From the NCBI RefSeq assembly GCF_009711345.1, contig NZ_SMMA01000065.1:107042-171041 (forward strand): a stretch of DNA of 64,000 nucleotides, in the 5' to 3' direction. This document shows positions 45,049 through 54,186 of this stretch, in pieces (the first letter of the stretch is position 1; the number at the start of each line of letters is the position of its first letter). This DNA is from Pseudovibrio flavus (lineage in GTDB: Bacteria > Pseudomonadota > Alphaproteobacteria > Rhizobiales > Stappiaceae). Below the pieces are notes generated by a model that did not search any database, had not been told where the DNA came from, and was given only the letters and a program-made list of their open reading frames with translations. The position numbers and the translations under genes are program-made.

Positions 45049-46461
45049 CTAAAGAATGCGGCCCGGACTCAAGATGCCTTTAGGGTCGAGCGCGTTTTTG
45101 ATGGTGCGCATCAGATCCATCTCCACCTGACTTTTCACATCCGGCAGCAGGTCTTTCTTCAAGCGGCCAATTCCGTGTTCTGCGGAGATCGAGCCGTTAT
45201 ATGTGGCCACGATACCGTGCACCAGTTCGTTCACTTCATCCCAACGAGCGAGGAAGGCGGCTTTGTCTGCACCTTCAGGCTGGGTGATGTTGAAGTGGAT
45301 GTTGCCATCGCCCATATGGCCAAATGGAACAGGACGGCATCCCGGTACCCGCTCTTCAACGGCGGCAATGGCTTCAATCAGGAAGTCTGGCACCTTCTCG
45401 ACCGGAACGGACACATCATGCTTGATGGAACCGCCTTCATGTTTTTGCACTTCAGACAGGCCGTGACGCAGCTTCCAGAAGTCCTCCGCCTGTGCTTGGC
45501 TCTGGGCCAGAACCGCATCCAGAAGCATTTCCTTCTCGAAAGCCTCTTCGAAGATGGTCTCCGTCATGCTCTCAAGGTCAATGTCAGGTGAACCTGCAGA
45601 GATCTCCATGAGGATGTACCAGTTAGCAGCCTCGGACAGAGGCATGCGCGCACCGGGCAGATGCTTGAGAGCGAATTCCATACCCACGCGCGGCATAATT
45701 TCGAAGCCAGTAAGCATCGTTCCGGCGTGTGAGCGGGCCAGCGAAAACAGCTCCAGAGCCTTGTGAGGCGAATCTAGACCGCAGAACGAGACGTGCGTAG
45801 CGACCGGCCGAGGGAACAACTTGACGCTAGCGGCGGTTACGATGCCCAGAGTGCCCTCTGATCCAATAAATAATTGTTTCAAATCGTAACCGGTATTGTC
45901 CTTGCGTAAGGTGCGTAGGCCGTTCCAGATTTCACCGTTCGCAAGCACCACTTCAAGGCCCAAAATGAGGTCTCTGGTGTTGCCATATGAGAGCACCGCA
46001 GTACCCCCTGCATTGGTCGAAATATTGCCGCCAATCTGGCATGTGCCCTGCGAGGCAAGGGTCAACGGAAACAGTCTGTCAGCCTGCTCCGCAGCGTCAT
46101 GAATGGCCTGCAATGTAACCCCTGCATCCACTGACATGGTGTAACCAGAGGCGTCTACGCTGCGTATTTTATTCAATCTATTCAGAGAGATAACAATCTC
46201 GCCGCTATCAGGAACAGGGATCTGTCCGCCCACCAGTCCGGTGTTGCCCCCTTGCGGTACTACTTTCAAACCGTGTTGGTATGCCAGCTTCATAATTGCA
46301 CTGACTTCTTCGGTAGACCCCGGACGCAGCACCATGGGGGTATTTCCAATGAACTTGTCTCGCCACTCCACCAGGTACGGAGCCTGGTCGCCCGGAGCGG
46401 TCAGAACATTGTTGTTACCTAGAATGGTTTCAAACTGAGAGCGGATTTGATCGAGTGTCAT
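45049..46461 (-). CDS. FAD-binding oxidoreductase (D-2-hydroxyacid dehydrogenase/GlcD-like)
   Basis: A 470-residue flavoenzyme with an N-terminal PCMH FAD domain (VVPQGGNTGLVGG, GNISTNAGGTAVLSYGNTRD) and a C-terminal FAD-oxidase domain (PFGHMGDGNIHFNI, SAEHGIGRLKKDLL). This group includes D-2-hydroxyglutarate dehydrogenase and D-lactate dehydrogenase; the mammalian-like layout and length favour D-2-hydroxyglutarate. The electron acceptor may be ETF, whose quinone oxidoreductase is encoded at 26669. It is divergent from fabI. Confidence 0.9.
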   Translation of the reverse strand: MTLDQIRSQFETILGNNNVLTAPGDQAPYLVEWRDKFIGNTPMVLRPGSTEEVSAIMKLAYQHGLKVVPQGGNTGLVGGQIPVPDSGEIVISLNRLNKIRSVDASGYTMSVDAGVTLQAIHDAAEQADRLFPLTLASQGTCQIGGNISTNAGGTAVLSYGNTRDLILGLEVVLANGEIWNGLRTLRKDNTGYDLKQLFIGSEGTLGIVTAASVKLFPRPVATHVSFCGLDSPHKALELFSLARSHAGTMLTGFEIMPRVGMEFALKHLPGARMPLSEAANWYILMEISAGSPDIDLESMTETIFEEAFEKEMLLDAVLAQSQAQAEDFWKLRHGLSEVQKHEGGSIKHDVSVPVEKVPDFLIEAIAAVEERVPGCRPVPFGHMGDGNIHFNITQPEGADKAAFLARWDEVNELVHGIVATYNGSISAEHGIGRLKKDLLPDVKSQVEMDLMRTIKNALDPKGILSPGRIL

Positions 46462-46636
46462 GATAAAGTCATTTTAGTGAAGATTGATCTGGCGATGCTT
46501 ATCAGATATTGGGGGCAAAACAACGTGTCCAACCCGACTTGGGTATAATAAGGGCGCCTTGATGCAAAGCCATCAGTATGTAATAGCAACAATAGTCTGA
46601 TAGGCTGATCAAGAAATATTCACTCAGGAGAAGAAT

Positions 46637-47458
46637 ATGGCAGAAGCGAAAGGATTGATGGAAGGCAAGCGTGGCCTCATCATGGGTCTCGCAAACAATC
46701 GGTCTATCGCTTGGGGTATAGCTAAGGCTCTACACAATGCCGGTGCAGAGATTGCACTGACCTACCAGGGCGACGCCCTGAAGAAGCGCGTTGCGCCGCT
46801 GGCCGAACAGCTGGACGCATTTGTCGTTGGTGACTGTGATGTAACCAATGAAGCTTCTATCGACGCTACTTTTGCAGCTCTGGAAGAGAAATGGGGCACC
46901 ATCGACTTCGTCGTTCATGCGATTGCCTTCTCTGACAAGAACGAGCTGACCGGTCGTTATCTGGACACCAGTTCCGATAACTTCGCAAAGACCATGCAGA
47001 TTTCCTGCTACTCTCTGGTTTCCGTTACCAAGCGCGCTGAAAAGCTGATGTCTAACGGTGGTTCCATCCTTACTCTCACCTACTACGGTGCAGAGAAGGT
47101 AATGCCGAACTACAACGTTATGGGCGTTGCTAAAGCTGCACTGGAAGCAAGCGTTAAGTACCTTGCCGTTGACCTTGGCCCGCAGAAAATCCGCGTTAAC
47201 TCCCTTTCCGCAGGCCCGATCAAAACCTTGGCAGCTTCCGGTATTGGCGATCTGCGCTACATCATGAAGTGGAACGAGTACAACTCTCCACTGCGCAACA
47301 ACGTGACCATTGACGAAGTCGGTAACTCCGCACTTTATCTGCTTTCCGACCTCAGCTCTGCTGTAACCGGTGAAACCCACCACGTTGACTGCGGCTACCA
47401 TGTAGTTGGTATGAAGGCGGTTGATGCGCCGGATATCGCAGTGGTCATGAACGACTAA
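46637..47458 (+). CDS. fabI: Enoyl-[acyl-carrier-protein] reductase (NADH)
   Basis: A 273-residue short-chain dehydrogenase that reduces trans-2-enoyl-ACP in fatty-acid elongation and is the triclosan target. The modified NAD-binding motif GLANNRSIAWGIA, the catalytic Tyr-x6-Lys (YNVMGVAKAALEASVKYLA) and SAGPIKTLAASGI are all present. A strong AGGAGAAG site precedes the ATG. It is closed by a terminator. Confidence 0.97.
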   Translation: MAEAKGLMEGKRGLIMGLANNRSIAWGIAKALHNAGAEIALTYQGDALKKRVAPLAEQLDAFVVGDCDVTNEASIDATFAALEEKWGTIDFVVHAIAFSDKNELTGRYLDTSSDNFAKTMQISCYSLVSVTKRAEKLMSNGGSILTLTYYGAEKVMPNYNVMGVAKAALEASVKYLAVDLGPQKIRVNSLSAGPIKTLAASGIGDLRYIMKWNEYNSPLRNNVTIDEVGNSALYLLSDLSSAVTGETHHVDCGYHVVGMKAVDAPDIAVVMND

Positions 47459-47504
47459 TTTTTAAGGTAAGGCCGATAACGGCTCTTAGTCTTTGAAAAG
47501 TTCA

Positions 47505-47534
47505 AAAGGCGCCTTGCAGAAGGGCGCCTTTTTT
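47505..47534 (+). terminator. Rho-independent terminator of fabI
   Basis: Nine-base arms AAAGGCGCC/GGCGCCTTT (47505-47513 and 47523-47531) with a T-run. Confidence 0.92.
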
Positions 47535-47686
47535 GATTCCACTGGATGATGCATTTCACCTATCTGATGCCCTAGGTATTTAAGGTATGGTGCACACCGG
47601 AAGCGTTACACACCAACGTTACGTTTGATACGTATACCGTGGAAACCGTGTCACATCAGGATTTGTCGAGAGCCAACTTGGAAACA

Positions 47687-48313
47687 ATGACCGTAAAAGC
47701 CACCCGCGCTGCACAGCTTGCCCCAACGCCGATTTTCTTCATTCGACATGGTCAGACCGACTGGAATGCAGAGGGGCGAATGCAGGGGCAGCAGGATATC
47801 CCGCTCAACGAAAAGGGTAGGGGGCAGGCCCGCAGAAATGGTCAGGCGCTCAAAGCCTATCTGGAAGAGCATAATCTAAAGCCTGAAGACCTTACCTTTA
47901 TGTGTTCTCCGCTCATCCGTACCCGCGAAACCATGGATTTGGTGCGTGAGGAAATGGGACTTGAAGCGGGCGACTATAAGCTTGATGACCGCTTGAAAGA
48001 GATTACCTTCGGTTCGCTGGAAGGTAAGACCCTTGCCGAGATCGACGAAGAAGCGCCGCACTTAGGCGAAGCGCGCAAAGCCGATAAATGGGGTTTTGTT
48101 CCGCCGGAAGGTGAAAGCTACAAGATGCTTTCTCTTCGTATTGAAGGCTGGTTGATGACCCTTTCCAAGCCGTTGGTAGTTGTTTCTCATGGCGGCGTCA
48201 TGCGCGTTCTGCGCGGCTTGCTGCTGGACTATCCTTCCGATGAAATTCCGGTTCTCAACGTACCGCAGGACGAGATCTTCCTCTGGAAGGATATGCAGGA
48301 AAACTGGATTTGA
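47687..48313 (+). CDS. Histidine phosphatase family protein
   Basis: A 208-residue phosphoglycerate-mutase-like enzyme. The catalytic FIRHGQTDWNAEGRMQGQQD (RHG) is near the N-terminus, the second Arg is in SPLIRTRETM, and VVSHGGVMRVLRG holds the second His. The substrate is not determined; family members dephosphorylate small metabolites or alpha-ribazole phosphate. The ATG at 47687 is preferred over a GTG at 47639. Its stop overlaps the TTG start of the next gene by four bases. It is in the fabI-aroC neighbourhood conserved in Rhizobiales. Confidence 0.88.
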   Translation: MTVKATRAAQLAPTPIFFIRHGQTDWNAEGRMQGQQDIPLNEKGRGQARRNGQALKAYLEEHNLKPEDLTFMCSPLIRTRETMDLVREEMGLEAGDYKLDDRLKEITFGSLEGKTLAEIDEEAPHLGEARKADKWGFVPPEGESYKMLSLRIEGWLMTLSKPLVVVSHGGVMRVLRGLLLDYPSDEIPVLNVPQDEIFLWKDMQENWI

Positions 48314-48750
48314 TCGTCTACCAAAAAGGACCGCTTTGCGAACAGCACGTTCCGGCGGTTCTTGATATCTGGCTCGAAGCATCCTCAAAGGCGCACGACT
48401 TCATGCCGCGTATCTTTTGGGAAAGTAACCTTGAAGCAATGCGTGATGTTTACCTGCCGATGGCTGAAACCACGCTCTGCATGGCTGACGGCAAGGTTGT
48501 TGGCTTCCTCTCCATGGTGGAAGAAACCGTCGCTTGTTTGTTTATAGAGCCGAGCTGGCAGGGCAAAGGAGCTGGCCGCTTCTTGATGGATGTTGCTAAA
48601 GCCTCCCAACCCCGCCTGACGCTTTCCGTCTATAAAGAAAACGAGCAAGCGCGCCGCTTCTATGAGCAGAGCGGTTTTCGTATCACCCTAGAGCAACAGG
48701 ACGCCCACACAGGGCACCCTGAGCTGATTATGGAATGGGCTGCTAACTAG
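48310..48750 (+). CDS. GNAT-family N-acetyltransferase
   Basis: A 146-residue acetyltransferase. EPSWQGKGAGRFLMD is the acetyl-CoA loop, and the late NEQARRFYEQSGFRITLEQQDAHTGHPELIMEW is a typical GNAT C-terminus like that of RimI/YjaB-type enzymes. The TTG start overlaps the upstream stop (TTGA), so the two genes are translationally coupled. Its TAG stop shares the palindrome CTAG with the stop of the convergent PEBP gene. Confidence 0.87.
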   Translation: MIVYQKGPLCEQHVPAVLDIWLEASSKAHDFMPRIFWESNLEAMRDVYLPMAETTLCMADGKVVGFLSMVEETVACLFIEPSWQGKGAGRFLMDVAKASQPRLTLSVYKENEQARRFYEQSGFRITLEQQDAHTGHPELIMEWAAN

Positions 48751-49325
48751 CGTGCGTTGGTTGGCGCGGTTAGAACGGCCTTGCCAAGAACGTGCTGCAA
48801 AATGAAGTAGCCAGCCATGGCTGGTGAAGCGCTCGGCTTTACTTCAATCTTTGGAATGTCCAGCGCGTAAACGGTGATCTCGTAATTATGCGGTTTCGAA
48901 TTCGGCGGTGGGCATGCGCCGCCGTACCCTTTAAAGCCAAAGTCGTTGGTCAGCATCATTGCGCCATCAGGCAGATTGCCGCCGCCTTCTGATCCAGCGT
49001 CTAGCTGCAGTTCCCTAGCACTCTCTGGAATATCGATGACCACCCAGTGCCACCAGCCGCTGCCAGTTGGAGCGTCAGGATCATACATCGTCACTGCAAA
49101 GCTTTTGGTGCCTTCTGGCACGTTGCTCCATGTCAGCTCTGGCGATTTGTTGTCGCCTGTGCAGCCCCAAGAATTATAGATCTGTCCGGGTTTGAAGGTT
49201 TCGCCGTTGGTAACTTCACCACTTGTGAGGTCCAGCGTCGCTGGCTCACCTTCCTTCGACAGTGCTGGGGCGGTAAACATTGCAGCCATGGCGCATGACG
49301 CGAGTGCAGTTGCTAGATAGTTCAT
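48747..49325 (-). CDS. YbhB/YbcL-type PEBP family protein (exported)
   Basis: A 192-residue protein with a signal peptide (residues 1-23) and a phosphatidylethanolamine-binding fold. SPELTWSNVPEGTKSFAVTMYDPDAPTGSGWWHWVV and FGFKGYGGACPP carry the conserved anion-binding site. The cellular role of bacterial members is unknown. It is convergent with the GNAT gene, sharing its stop codon bases, and divergent from aroC. Confidence 0.9.
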   Translation of the reverse strand: MNYLATALASCAMAAMFTAPALSKEGEPATLDLTSGEVTNGETFKPGQIYNSWGCTGDNKSPELTWSNVPEGTKSFAVTMYDPDAPTGSGWWHWVVIDIPESARELQLDAGSEGGGNLPDGAMMLTNDFGFKGYGGACPPPNSKPHNYEITVYALDIPKIEVKPSASPAMAGYFILQHVLGKAVLTAPTNAR

Positions 49326-49545
49326 CGCTAGAGATCCATTTTGTTATTGTTGGACCAGAGCCTAGTGGTGGAGGTAGGTGATTATACGGCAGGTCAATGA
49401 TGTTCGAGGAACATGACTAATGGTATGCCGCAGAGACGCCGCTTGAGAAAAACACATCCATACAACAAGGCCGCGATTATTGACCCGAAGCACGAAGCCT
49501 CATACAACCAGCGCGTAGGTTCTGTTTGTATTTGAGAATTGGTCA

Positions 49546-50631
49546 ATGTCCCATAACAGCTTCGGCAATTTGTTTCGCGTAACCACTTGGGGGGAAAGCC
49601 ACGGACCAGCGCTTGGCGCTGTTGTTGATGGATGTCCTCCGCTTCTGCCTATTACAGCGGAAGAGATTCAGGTTTATCTGGATCAGCGCAAGCCGGGGCA
49701 GTCCAAATATACAACCCAGCGCCGCGAACCTGATGCGGTGAAAATCCTGTCTGGTGTGATGGTGGATGAAGACGGTGTTCAAAAGACCACCGGTACGCCC
49801 ATCTCTCTGATGATCGAAAACACAGACCAGCGCTCCAAAGACTACTCCGAGATCAAGGAGCGTTACCGTCCGGGCCATGCTGACTATACCTACGACGCAA
49901 AATACGGCATTCGCGATTATCGCGGCGGCGGCCGCTCTTCCGCCCGTGAGACCGCAGCACGCGTTGCAGCCGGTGCAATTGCTCGCAAGGTGCTTGGCGA
50001 CATTAAAATCCGCGCTGCACTTGTGCAGATAGGCCCGCACAAAATTGACCGTGATAACTGGAACTGGGACGAGGTTCACAACAACCCGTTCTTCTGCCCA
50101 GATGCAAAGGCTGCTGAGTTCTACGCCGAGTATCTTGATGGTATCCGCAAGGCTGGCTCTTCCATCGGTGCGGTAATCGAAGTTGTTGCAGAAAACGTTC
50201 CTGTCGGCCTTGGTGCGCCGATTTACGGCAAGCTGGATCAGGATCTTGCCTCCGCCATGATGTCCATCAACGCGGTTAAGGGCGTGGAGATCGGCAACGG
50301 CTTTGAAGCGGCCTGCCTGACAGGTGAAGAGAACGCTGACCAAATGCGTATTGGCGAAGACGGTAAACCGGTATTCCTCACCAACCATGCAGGCGGCGTT
50401 TTGGGCGGTATCTCTAGCGGTGCCCCACTGGTTGTGCGGTTTGCAATCAAGCCAACCTCTTCTATTCTAACCCCGCGCCAGTCCATCACACGCTCTGGCG
50501 AAGAGGTGGATGTTATGACCAAGGGTCGCCACGATCCATGCGTCGGCATTCGCGCGGTTCCTGTAGGCGAGGCAATGATGGCTTGCGTGCTTGCAGATCA
50601 CATCCTCCGTCATCGTGGGCAATGCGGGTAA
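49546..50631 (+). CDS. aroC: Chorismate synthase
   Basis: A 361-residue enzyme that makes chorismate from EPSP using reduced FMN. All signatures are present: [22 protein letters not shown]-like [41 protein letters not shown] and the C-terminal [25 protein letters not shown]. It requires FMN, and ribB lies two genes downstream, which may be a meaningful pairing. Confidence 0.98.
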   Translation: MSHNSFGNLFRVTTWGESHGPALGAVVDGCPPLLPITAEEIQVYLDQRKPGQSKYTTQRREPDAVKILSGVMVDEDGVQKTTGTPISLMIENTDQRSKDYSEIKERYRPGHADYTYDAKYGIRDYRGGGRSSARETAARVAAGAIARKVLGDIKIRAALVQIGPHKIDRDNWNWDEVHNNPFFCPDAKAAEFYAEYLDGIRKAGSSIGAVIEVVAENVPVGLGAPIYGKLDQDLASAMMSINAVKGVEIGNGFEAACLTGEENADQMRIGEDGKPVFLTNHAGGVLGGISSGAPLVVRFAIKPTSSILTPRQSITRSGEEVDVMTKGRHDPCVGIRAVPVGEAMMACVLADHILRHRGQCG

Positions 50632-50635
50632 ATTC

Positions 50636-51085
50636 ATGAACACACAGCGCGTCACACTCATTACTCTTGGTGTTGAGGATCTCAAACGGTCTCGCGCCTT
50701 TTACGAGGCTATCGGTTGGCGCGCTCATGCCAGTTCAAATGACGACATTGTCTTCTTTCAAGCAAATGGCATGGTATTTGGCCTCTATCCGCTGGAAGCG
50801 CTGGCAGACGATCAGCAGCGTCCAGTTGAAGAGCTAGGCAAGGGCGCAACGACCCTTGCAATCAACTTCTCCAGTGAGGAAGAGGTTGATGCATTCTTTG
50901 CGCTTGCCCTCGGCTCAGGCGCAAGCCTCGTTAAAAAACCTCAGAAAGTCTTTTGGGGTGGTTACTCCGGTTACTTCGCTGATCCCGACGGTCATCGTTG
51001 GGAAATCGCTATGAACCCGTTTTGGCCGCTTAGTGAGGACGGGAGCCTGACGCTTCCCGATGTCCAGCCAGCCTCGGCAGACTGA
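50636..51085 (+). CDS. VOC-family (glyoxalase-fold) protein
   Basis: A 149-residue vicinal-oxygen-chelate protein. The paired beta-alpha-beta units are visible (VTLITLGVEDLKRSRAFYEAIGW and WGGYSGYFADPDGHRWEIAMNPFW). Only part of the metal ligand set is seen, and the substrate is unknown. It starts four bases after aroC, so the genes are one transcript, and it is followed by a terminator. Confidence 0.85.
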   Translation: MNTQRVTLITLGVEDLKRSRAFYEAIGWRAHASSNDDIVFFQANGMVFGLYPLEALADDQQRPVEELGKGATTLAINFSSEEEVDAFFALALGSGASLVKKPQKVFWGGYSGYFADPDGHRWEIAMNPFWPLSEDGSLTLPDVQPASAD

Positions 51086-51145
51086 CGAGCCTTCTGAGCG
51101 GGTTTATCCCCTCTGACCTTGGGAAATCTCCTTATACATAGGTGG

Positions 51146-51171
51146 AAAGCAGCTTCGGCTGCTTTTGTTTT
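51146..51171 (+). terminator. Rho-independent terminator after aroC-VOC
   Basis: Eight-base arms AAAGCAGC/GCTGCTTT around a stable TTCG tetraloop (51146-51153 and 51158-51165), with TTTTGTTTT following. Confidence 0.92.
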
Positions 51172-51201
51172 CACTTGCGCTTTGCATATAAACGCCCCAT
51201 A

Positions 51202-51218
51202 TTTCAGGGATACTGAAA
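51202..51218. promoter_or_regulatory. Palindrome upstream of the HTH-RibB gene
   Basis: TTTCAG-GGATA-CTGAAA, a perfect 6+5+6 inverted repeat 34 bases before the start codon. The downstream protein carries its own N-terminal HTH, so autoregulation is a reasonable guess. No FMN riboswitch sequence is seen in this leader. Confidence 0.45.
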
Positions 51219-51252
51219 TAAGTGGTTCTCTAATACAGAGCCGCTAATCGGG

Positions 51253-52581
51253 ATGATCAGAATGCAACTGTCCAAGTGGTTGGAAAAAAGTAAGGAATCG
51301 CGCATCAGTTTTGCACGCCGCGCAGGTCTTTCCCCTGCCTCCGTTACAGCAATGTGCAATGATCCTGACGTCTGGATTTCCCGCGAAATGGCACAGAAAA
51401 TTGCCAAGGCAACCAAAGGGGATGTTACCCCGAATGATTTCCTTGGCCTTAGTAAATCCAAGGAGTTAGCGGTGTCTCAAGCGCGTGTTGCGGAGGCCCT
51501 TCGGGCATTTGAAAATGGTGAAATGGTTGTTGTGACCGATGATGATGATCGCGAAAACGAAGGCGATCTCATTGTTGCGGCCAGCAAGATTACACCGGAG
51601 CAGATGGCATTCATCATTCGCCACACTTCGGGTATCGTTTGCGCGCCGATGACCAACGAAACGGCAAAGCGCCTGCAGTTGAACCCTATGGTCGCTTCCA
51701 ACGATGCGCCTTTGGCTACCGCCTTCACTGTTACCGTAGACTATGCGCCGGGCCTAACCACTGGCATTTCCGCGGAAGAGCGCTGCGCAACCGTTCGCGG
51801 TTTGGCAAACCCTAATGCTGGCGCGGCAGACTTTGTTCGCCCTGGTCATATCTTCCCGCTTATCGCCAAGGATGGCGGCGTCCTCATCCGCTCCGGTCAT
51901 ACCGAAGCTGCGGTTGATCTGTGTAAGCTGACAGGCCTGCCAGAAGTCGGCGTGATCAGTGAGCTAGTCAACGATGATGGCACCGTTAAACGCGGCGATC
52001 AGGTTGCAGCATTTGCTGAAGAACATAACCTTAAGATGGTGTCGGTCGCAGACCTCATTGCTTGGCGTCAGCGCAACGAGTCCTTCGTTGAGCGTGTGGG
52101 CGAGCAGGAAGTCGAAACCCCATTCGGCAAGGCTATGGCCATCTCCTACACCACGCCGTTTGATAGTATGGGCCATCTGGCGCTCGTCTACGGTGATATC
52201 CGTGACGGCTCTGATGTTCCGGTCCGCCTGCAGCTTGAATCTGTCCTTGATGATGTCTTTGGTGAAACAAAAGCGCTTCATGATGTAATGGAGGACTTTG
52301 CCAAACGCGGCCGCGGGGTTATCGTTTACCTTCGTGAAGGCGCTGTTGGTGTTGCCCGTTCTTCTTCGCGTCAACGTTCCGGCTTGGAAGCTGCTGAAAA
52401 CGAGCAGCATCTGTCAGCTCAGGCGCGTAACGAAGACTGGCGCGAAATCGGCTTGGGTGCGCAGATCCTGCGTGATCTTGGCGTAACGTCCATCCGCCTG
52501 CGTGCATCGCGAGAACGTTATTACGTTGGTCTTGAAGGTTTCGGCATCAAGATCGAAGAAACCGAGATCGTGGGCGATTAA
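51253..52581 (+). CDS. ribB: HTH-RibB fusion with a degenerate RibA domain
   Basis: A 442-residue three-part protein. Residues 1-65 form a small HTH (SRISFARRAGLSPASVTAM), residues about 75-275 are 3,4-dihydroxy-2-butanone-4-phosphate synthase (DDDDRENEGDLI, RPGHIFPL, RSGHTEAAVDL intact), and about 285-440 resemble GTP cyclohydrolase II. That last domain lacks the zinc cysteines: the ECLTGD and RCDCG motifs read ESVLDD and are absent. RibB activity should be kept, while RibA should be absent or replaced by a separate gene. A palindrome upstream could be its operator. Confidence 0.92.
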   Translation: MIRMQLSKWLEKSKESRISFARRAGLSPASVTAMCNDPDVWISREMAQKIAKATKGDVTPNDFLGLSKSKELAVSQARVAEALRAFENGEMVVVTDDDDRENEGDLIVAASKITPEQMAFIIRHTSGIVCAPMTNETAKRLQLNPMVASNDAPLATAFTVTVDYAPGLTTGISAEERCATVRGLANPNAGAADFVRPGHIFPLIAKDGGVLIRSGHTEAAVDLCKLTGLPEVGVISELVNDDGTVKRGDQVAAFAEEHNLKMVSVADLIAWRQRNESFVERVGEQEVETPFGKAMAISYTTPFDSMGHLALVYGDIRDGSDVPVRLQLESVLDDVFGETKALHDVMEDFAKRGRGVIVYLREGAVGVARSSSRQRSGLEAAENEQHLSAQARNEDWREIGLGAQILRDLGVTSIRLRASRERYYVGLEGFGIKIEETEIVGD

Positions 52582-52613
52582 ATTAGCGCCCATCCGGCTT
52601 GAGGAGGGGTGTT

Positions 52614-53165
52614 TTGCGTAATCACAGTATGGATCCATGGCTGGATGATGAAACGCTAACCAAAGCCCGCCCGTTTGCCGTTGGTTTTAAAAAGAAGTCA
52701 GGGGAGCCGTTGGTCTACGGCTCCTTTTTGCTTGCTGCTTGTATGCTCGCCGTCTTTCTGATCACCGGCTCGCCGGAATGGGGCCTAATCGCTATTCCAA
52801 TGCTGGGCCTTGCATACTGGTACTACCCGATGATTGCCGGCTGGCCGCAACTAGGGGCCAATGATGACGGGCTGTTCGTAGAGCGCATAGGCTTCATCCA
52901 TTGGGCCTGTGTCGAGAAAGTCTCTCTCTATGAGACATCGGTTAGAACACTGGTTTTGCACCGGGCGCAGATTATCCTTAACCGGAATTTGGAGGAGGCC
53001 ATAGCCAAGCGCGAGGCCGTTGCTTGGTGGCGCTATCCCATGATGCGCAATTGGTCTCTCAAGAAGCTGGAAAATCAGCGCGTTATGATTGATGTGCAGC
53101 TTCATACCTTATCTGGCGACCCCCATGAAATTTGCAGGGCGCTCAACGCTTTTCTTCGCCGCTAA
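52614..53165 (+). CDS. Membrane hypothetical protein with PH-like tail
   Basis: A 183-residue protein with two adjacent hydrophobic helices (about residues 30-70) and a cytoplasmic C-terminal region rich in strands (GANDDGLFVERIGFIHWACVEKVSLYETSVRTLVLH). This arrangement recalls small bacterial PH-domain membrane proteins. No function is known to me. The TTG at 52614 is preferred because GAGGAGGGG stands five bases before it; ATG 52629 is the alternative. It follows the ribB gene by 32 bases and probably shares its transcript. Confidence 0.7.
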   Translation: MRNHSMDPWLDDETLTKARPFAVGFKKKSGEPLVYGSFLLAACMLAVFLITGSPEWGLIAIPMLGLAYWYYPMIAGWPQLGANDDGLFVERIGFIHWACVEKVSLYETSVRTLVLHRAQIILNRNLEEAIAKREAVAWWRYPMMRNWSLKKLENQRVMIDVQLHTLSGDPHEICRALNAFLRR

Positions 53166-53288
53166 CATCCACCGGCTGCACCCGCTCTTCCATTTTTCAG
53201 TGTCTGGGACTTGTCATTCCCCCTTGCTTTGATAGTCTGCAAGCTAACCTTACGTAAGATGAGGCGCTGCAAAAGGCGGGACCAAAAT

Positions 53289-54026
53289 ATGCACATAGCA
53301 CCAAGTGGAACCAACCCGACCAAGCAGTCTCCAGCTTTCTCCGAGAAGGACTGGGCTGCGGATGATCAGTTTCTTTTTGATTTTGCTTTGGAACAAGGCA
53401 GAAGCGTGCTTCAGATTGCCTATGGCAGCGGAGCGCTGGCTGCCAAGCTTGCCTGTGCAGGGCTAGATGTGGTCGCTCTCGATAGTGACCCAACCCTGCT
53501 CGCAAAAGGGCTCAAATGCTCCAAGAGCGTTACTTGGGTGGGAGCGGATGCAAGAACAGTGCGACTAGGCCGCCAGTTCGATACCGCGATTATCGCGGGC
53601 CATGCCTTCCAATCCTTTACCACCAATACAGACCAGATATTGCTTCTTCAAACGATCGCCGCGCACCTCAAGCCCGGCGGTCGTTTTTCGTTTGGCACCC
53701 GTAATCCAAAGATGCGCCCTTGGGAAAAGTGGATGAACGAAGAGCCACTTCCAGATTGGGCGCAGATCAAATCCGGCAAGGTTATGCATTGGCGTGATTT
53801 GGATGGACCGGACGAACAGGGGCTTGTGCACCTTAAAACCCACGTTGATACAGGCGCCGAGCGTTGCTCGCTTGATAAAAGTCGCCGCTATGTGGAGCAG
53901 GGCCACCTTGCCGCGCTTTTAGAGGCTGTAGGACTGTGTGCAGACTGCTGGCAAGGCGCGTGGAGCGAGAAGGCCGCCGAAGCGGGTGAGGGGCCGGAGA
54001 TCATCGTCACCGGTTATAAGCACTAG
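53289..54026 (+). CDS. Class I SAM-dependent methyltransferase
   Basis: A 245-residue protein with a Rossmann-fold methyltransferase core: VLQIAYGSGALAAKLACAGLDVVALDSD is motif I (with AYGSGA in place of the usual GxGxG), and LKPGGRFSFGTRNP is motif post-II. The substrate is unknown. The start at 53289 is the best of several in-frame ATGs (53211, 53259), but none has a strong ribosome-binding site. It is the last gene before the repeat nest at 54027-54749. Confidence 0.75.
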   Translation: MHIAPSGTNPTKQSPAFSEKDWAADDQFLFDFALEQGRSVLQIAYGSGALAAKLACAGLDVVALDSDPTLLAKGLKCSKSVTWVGADARTVRLGRQFDTAIIAGHAFQSFTTNTDQILLLQTIAAHLKPGGRFSFGTRNPKMRPWEKWMNEEPLPDWAQIKSGKVMHWRDLDGPDEQGLVHLKTHVDTGAERCSLDKSRRYVEQGHLAALLEAVGLCADCWQGAWSEKAAEAGEGPEIIVTGYKH

Positions 54027-54186
54027 ATATTCGGCGCTAGGAAATGGTCTCTCGATCTAGCTGGCTTCGCCTGTGACGCTATTTCTTTGCTGTACGTAAG
54101 CCCTTGTGTTGTTGAACGCCTCGGCGATTGGCAACTCGTTCACACGCCGCAATGCTCCCAATGCCCTCCGACTGGTTCCCACATCT

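Noticed and set aside
49425-49535. 36-codon frame before aroC
   Set aside because: It is basic and short, with only a distant GAGGA. A frame of this length is expected by chance.
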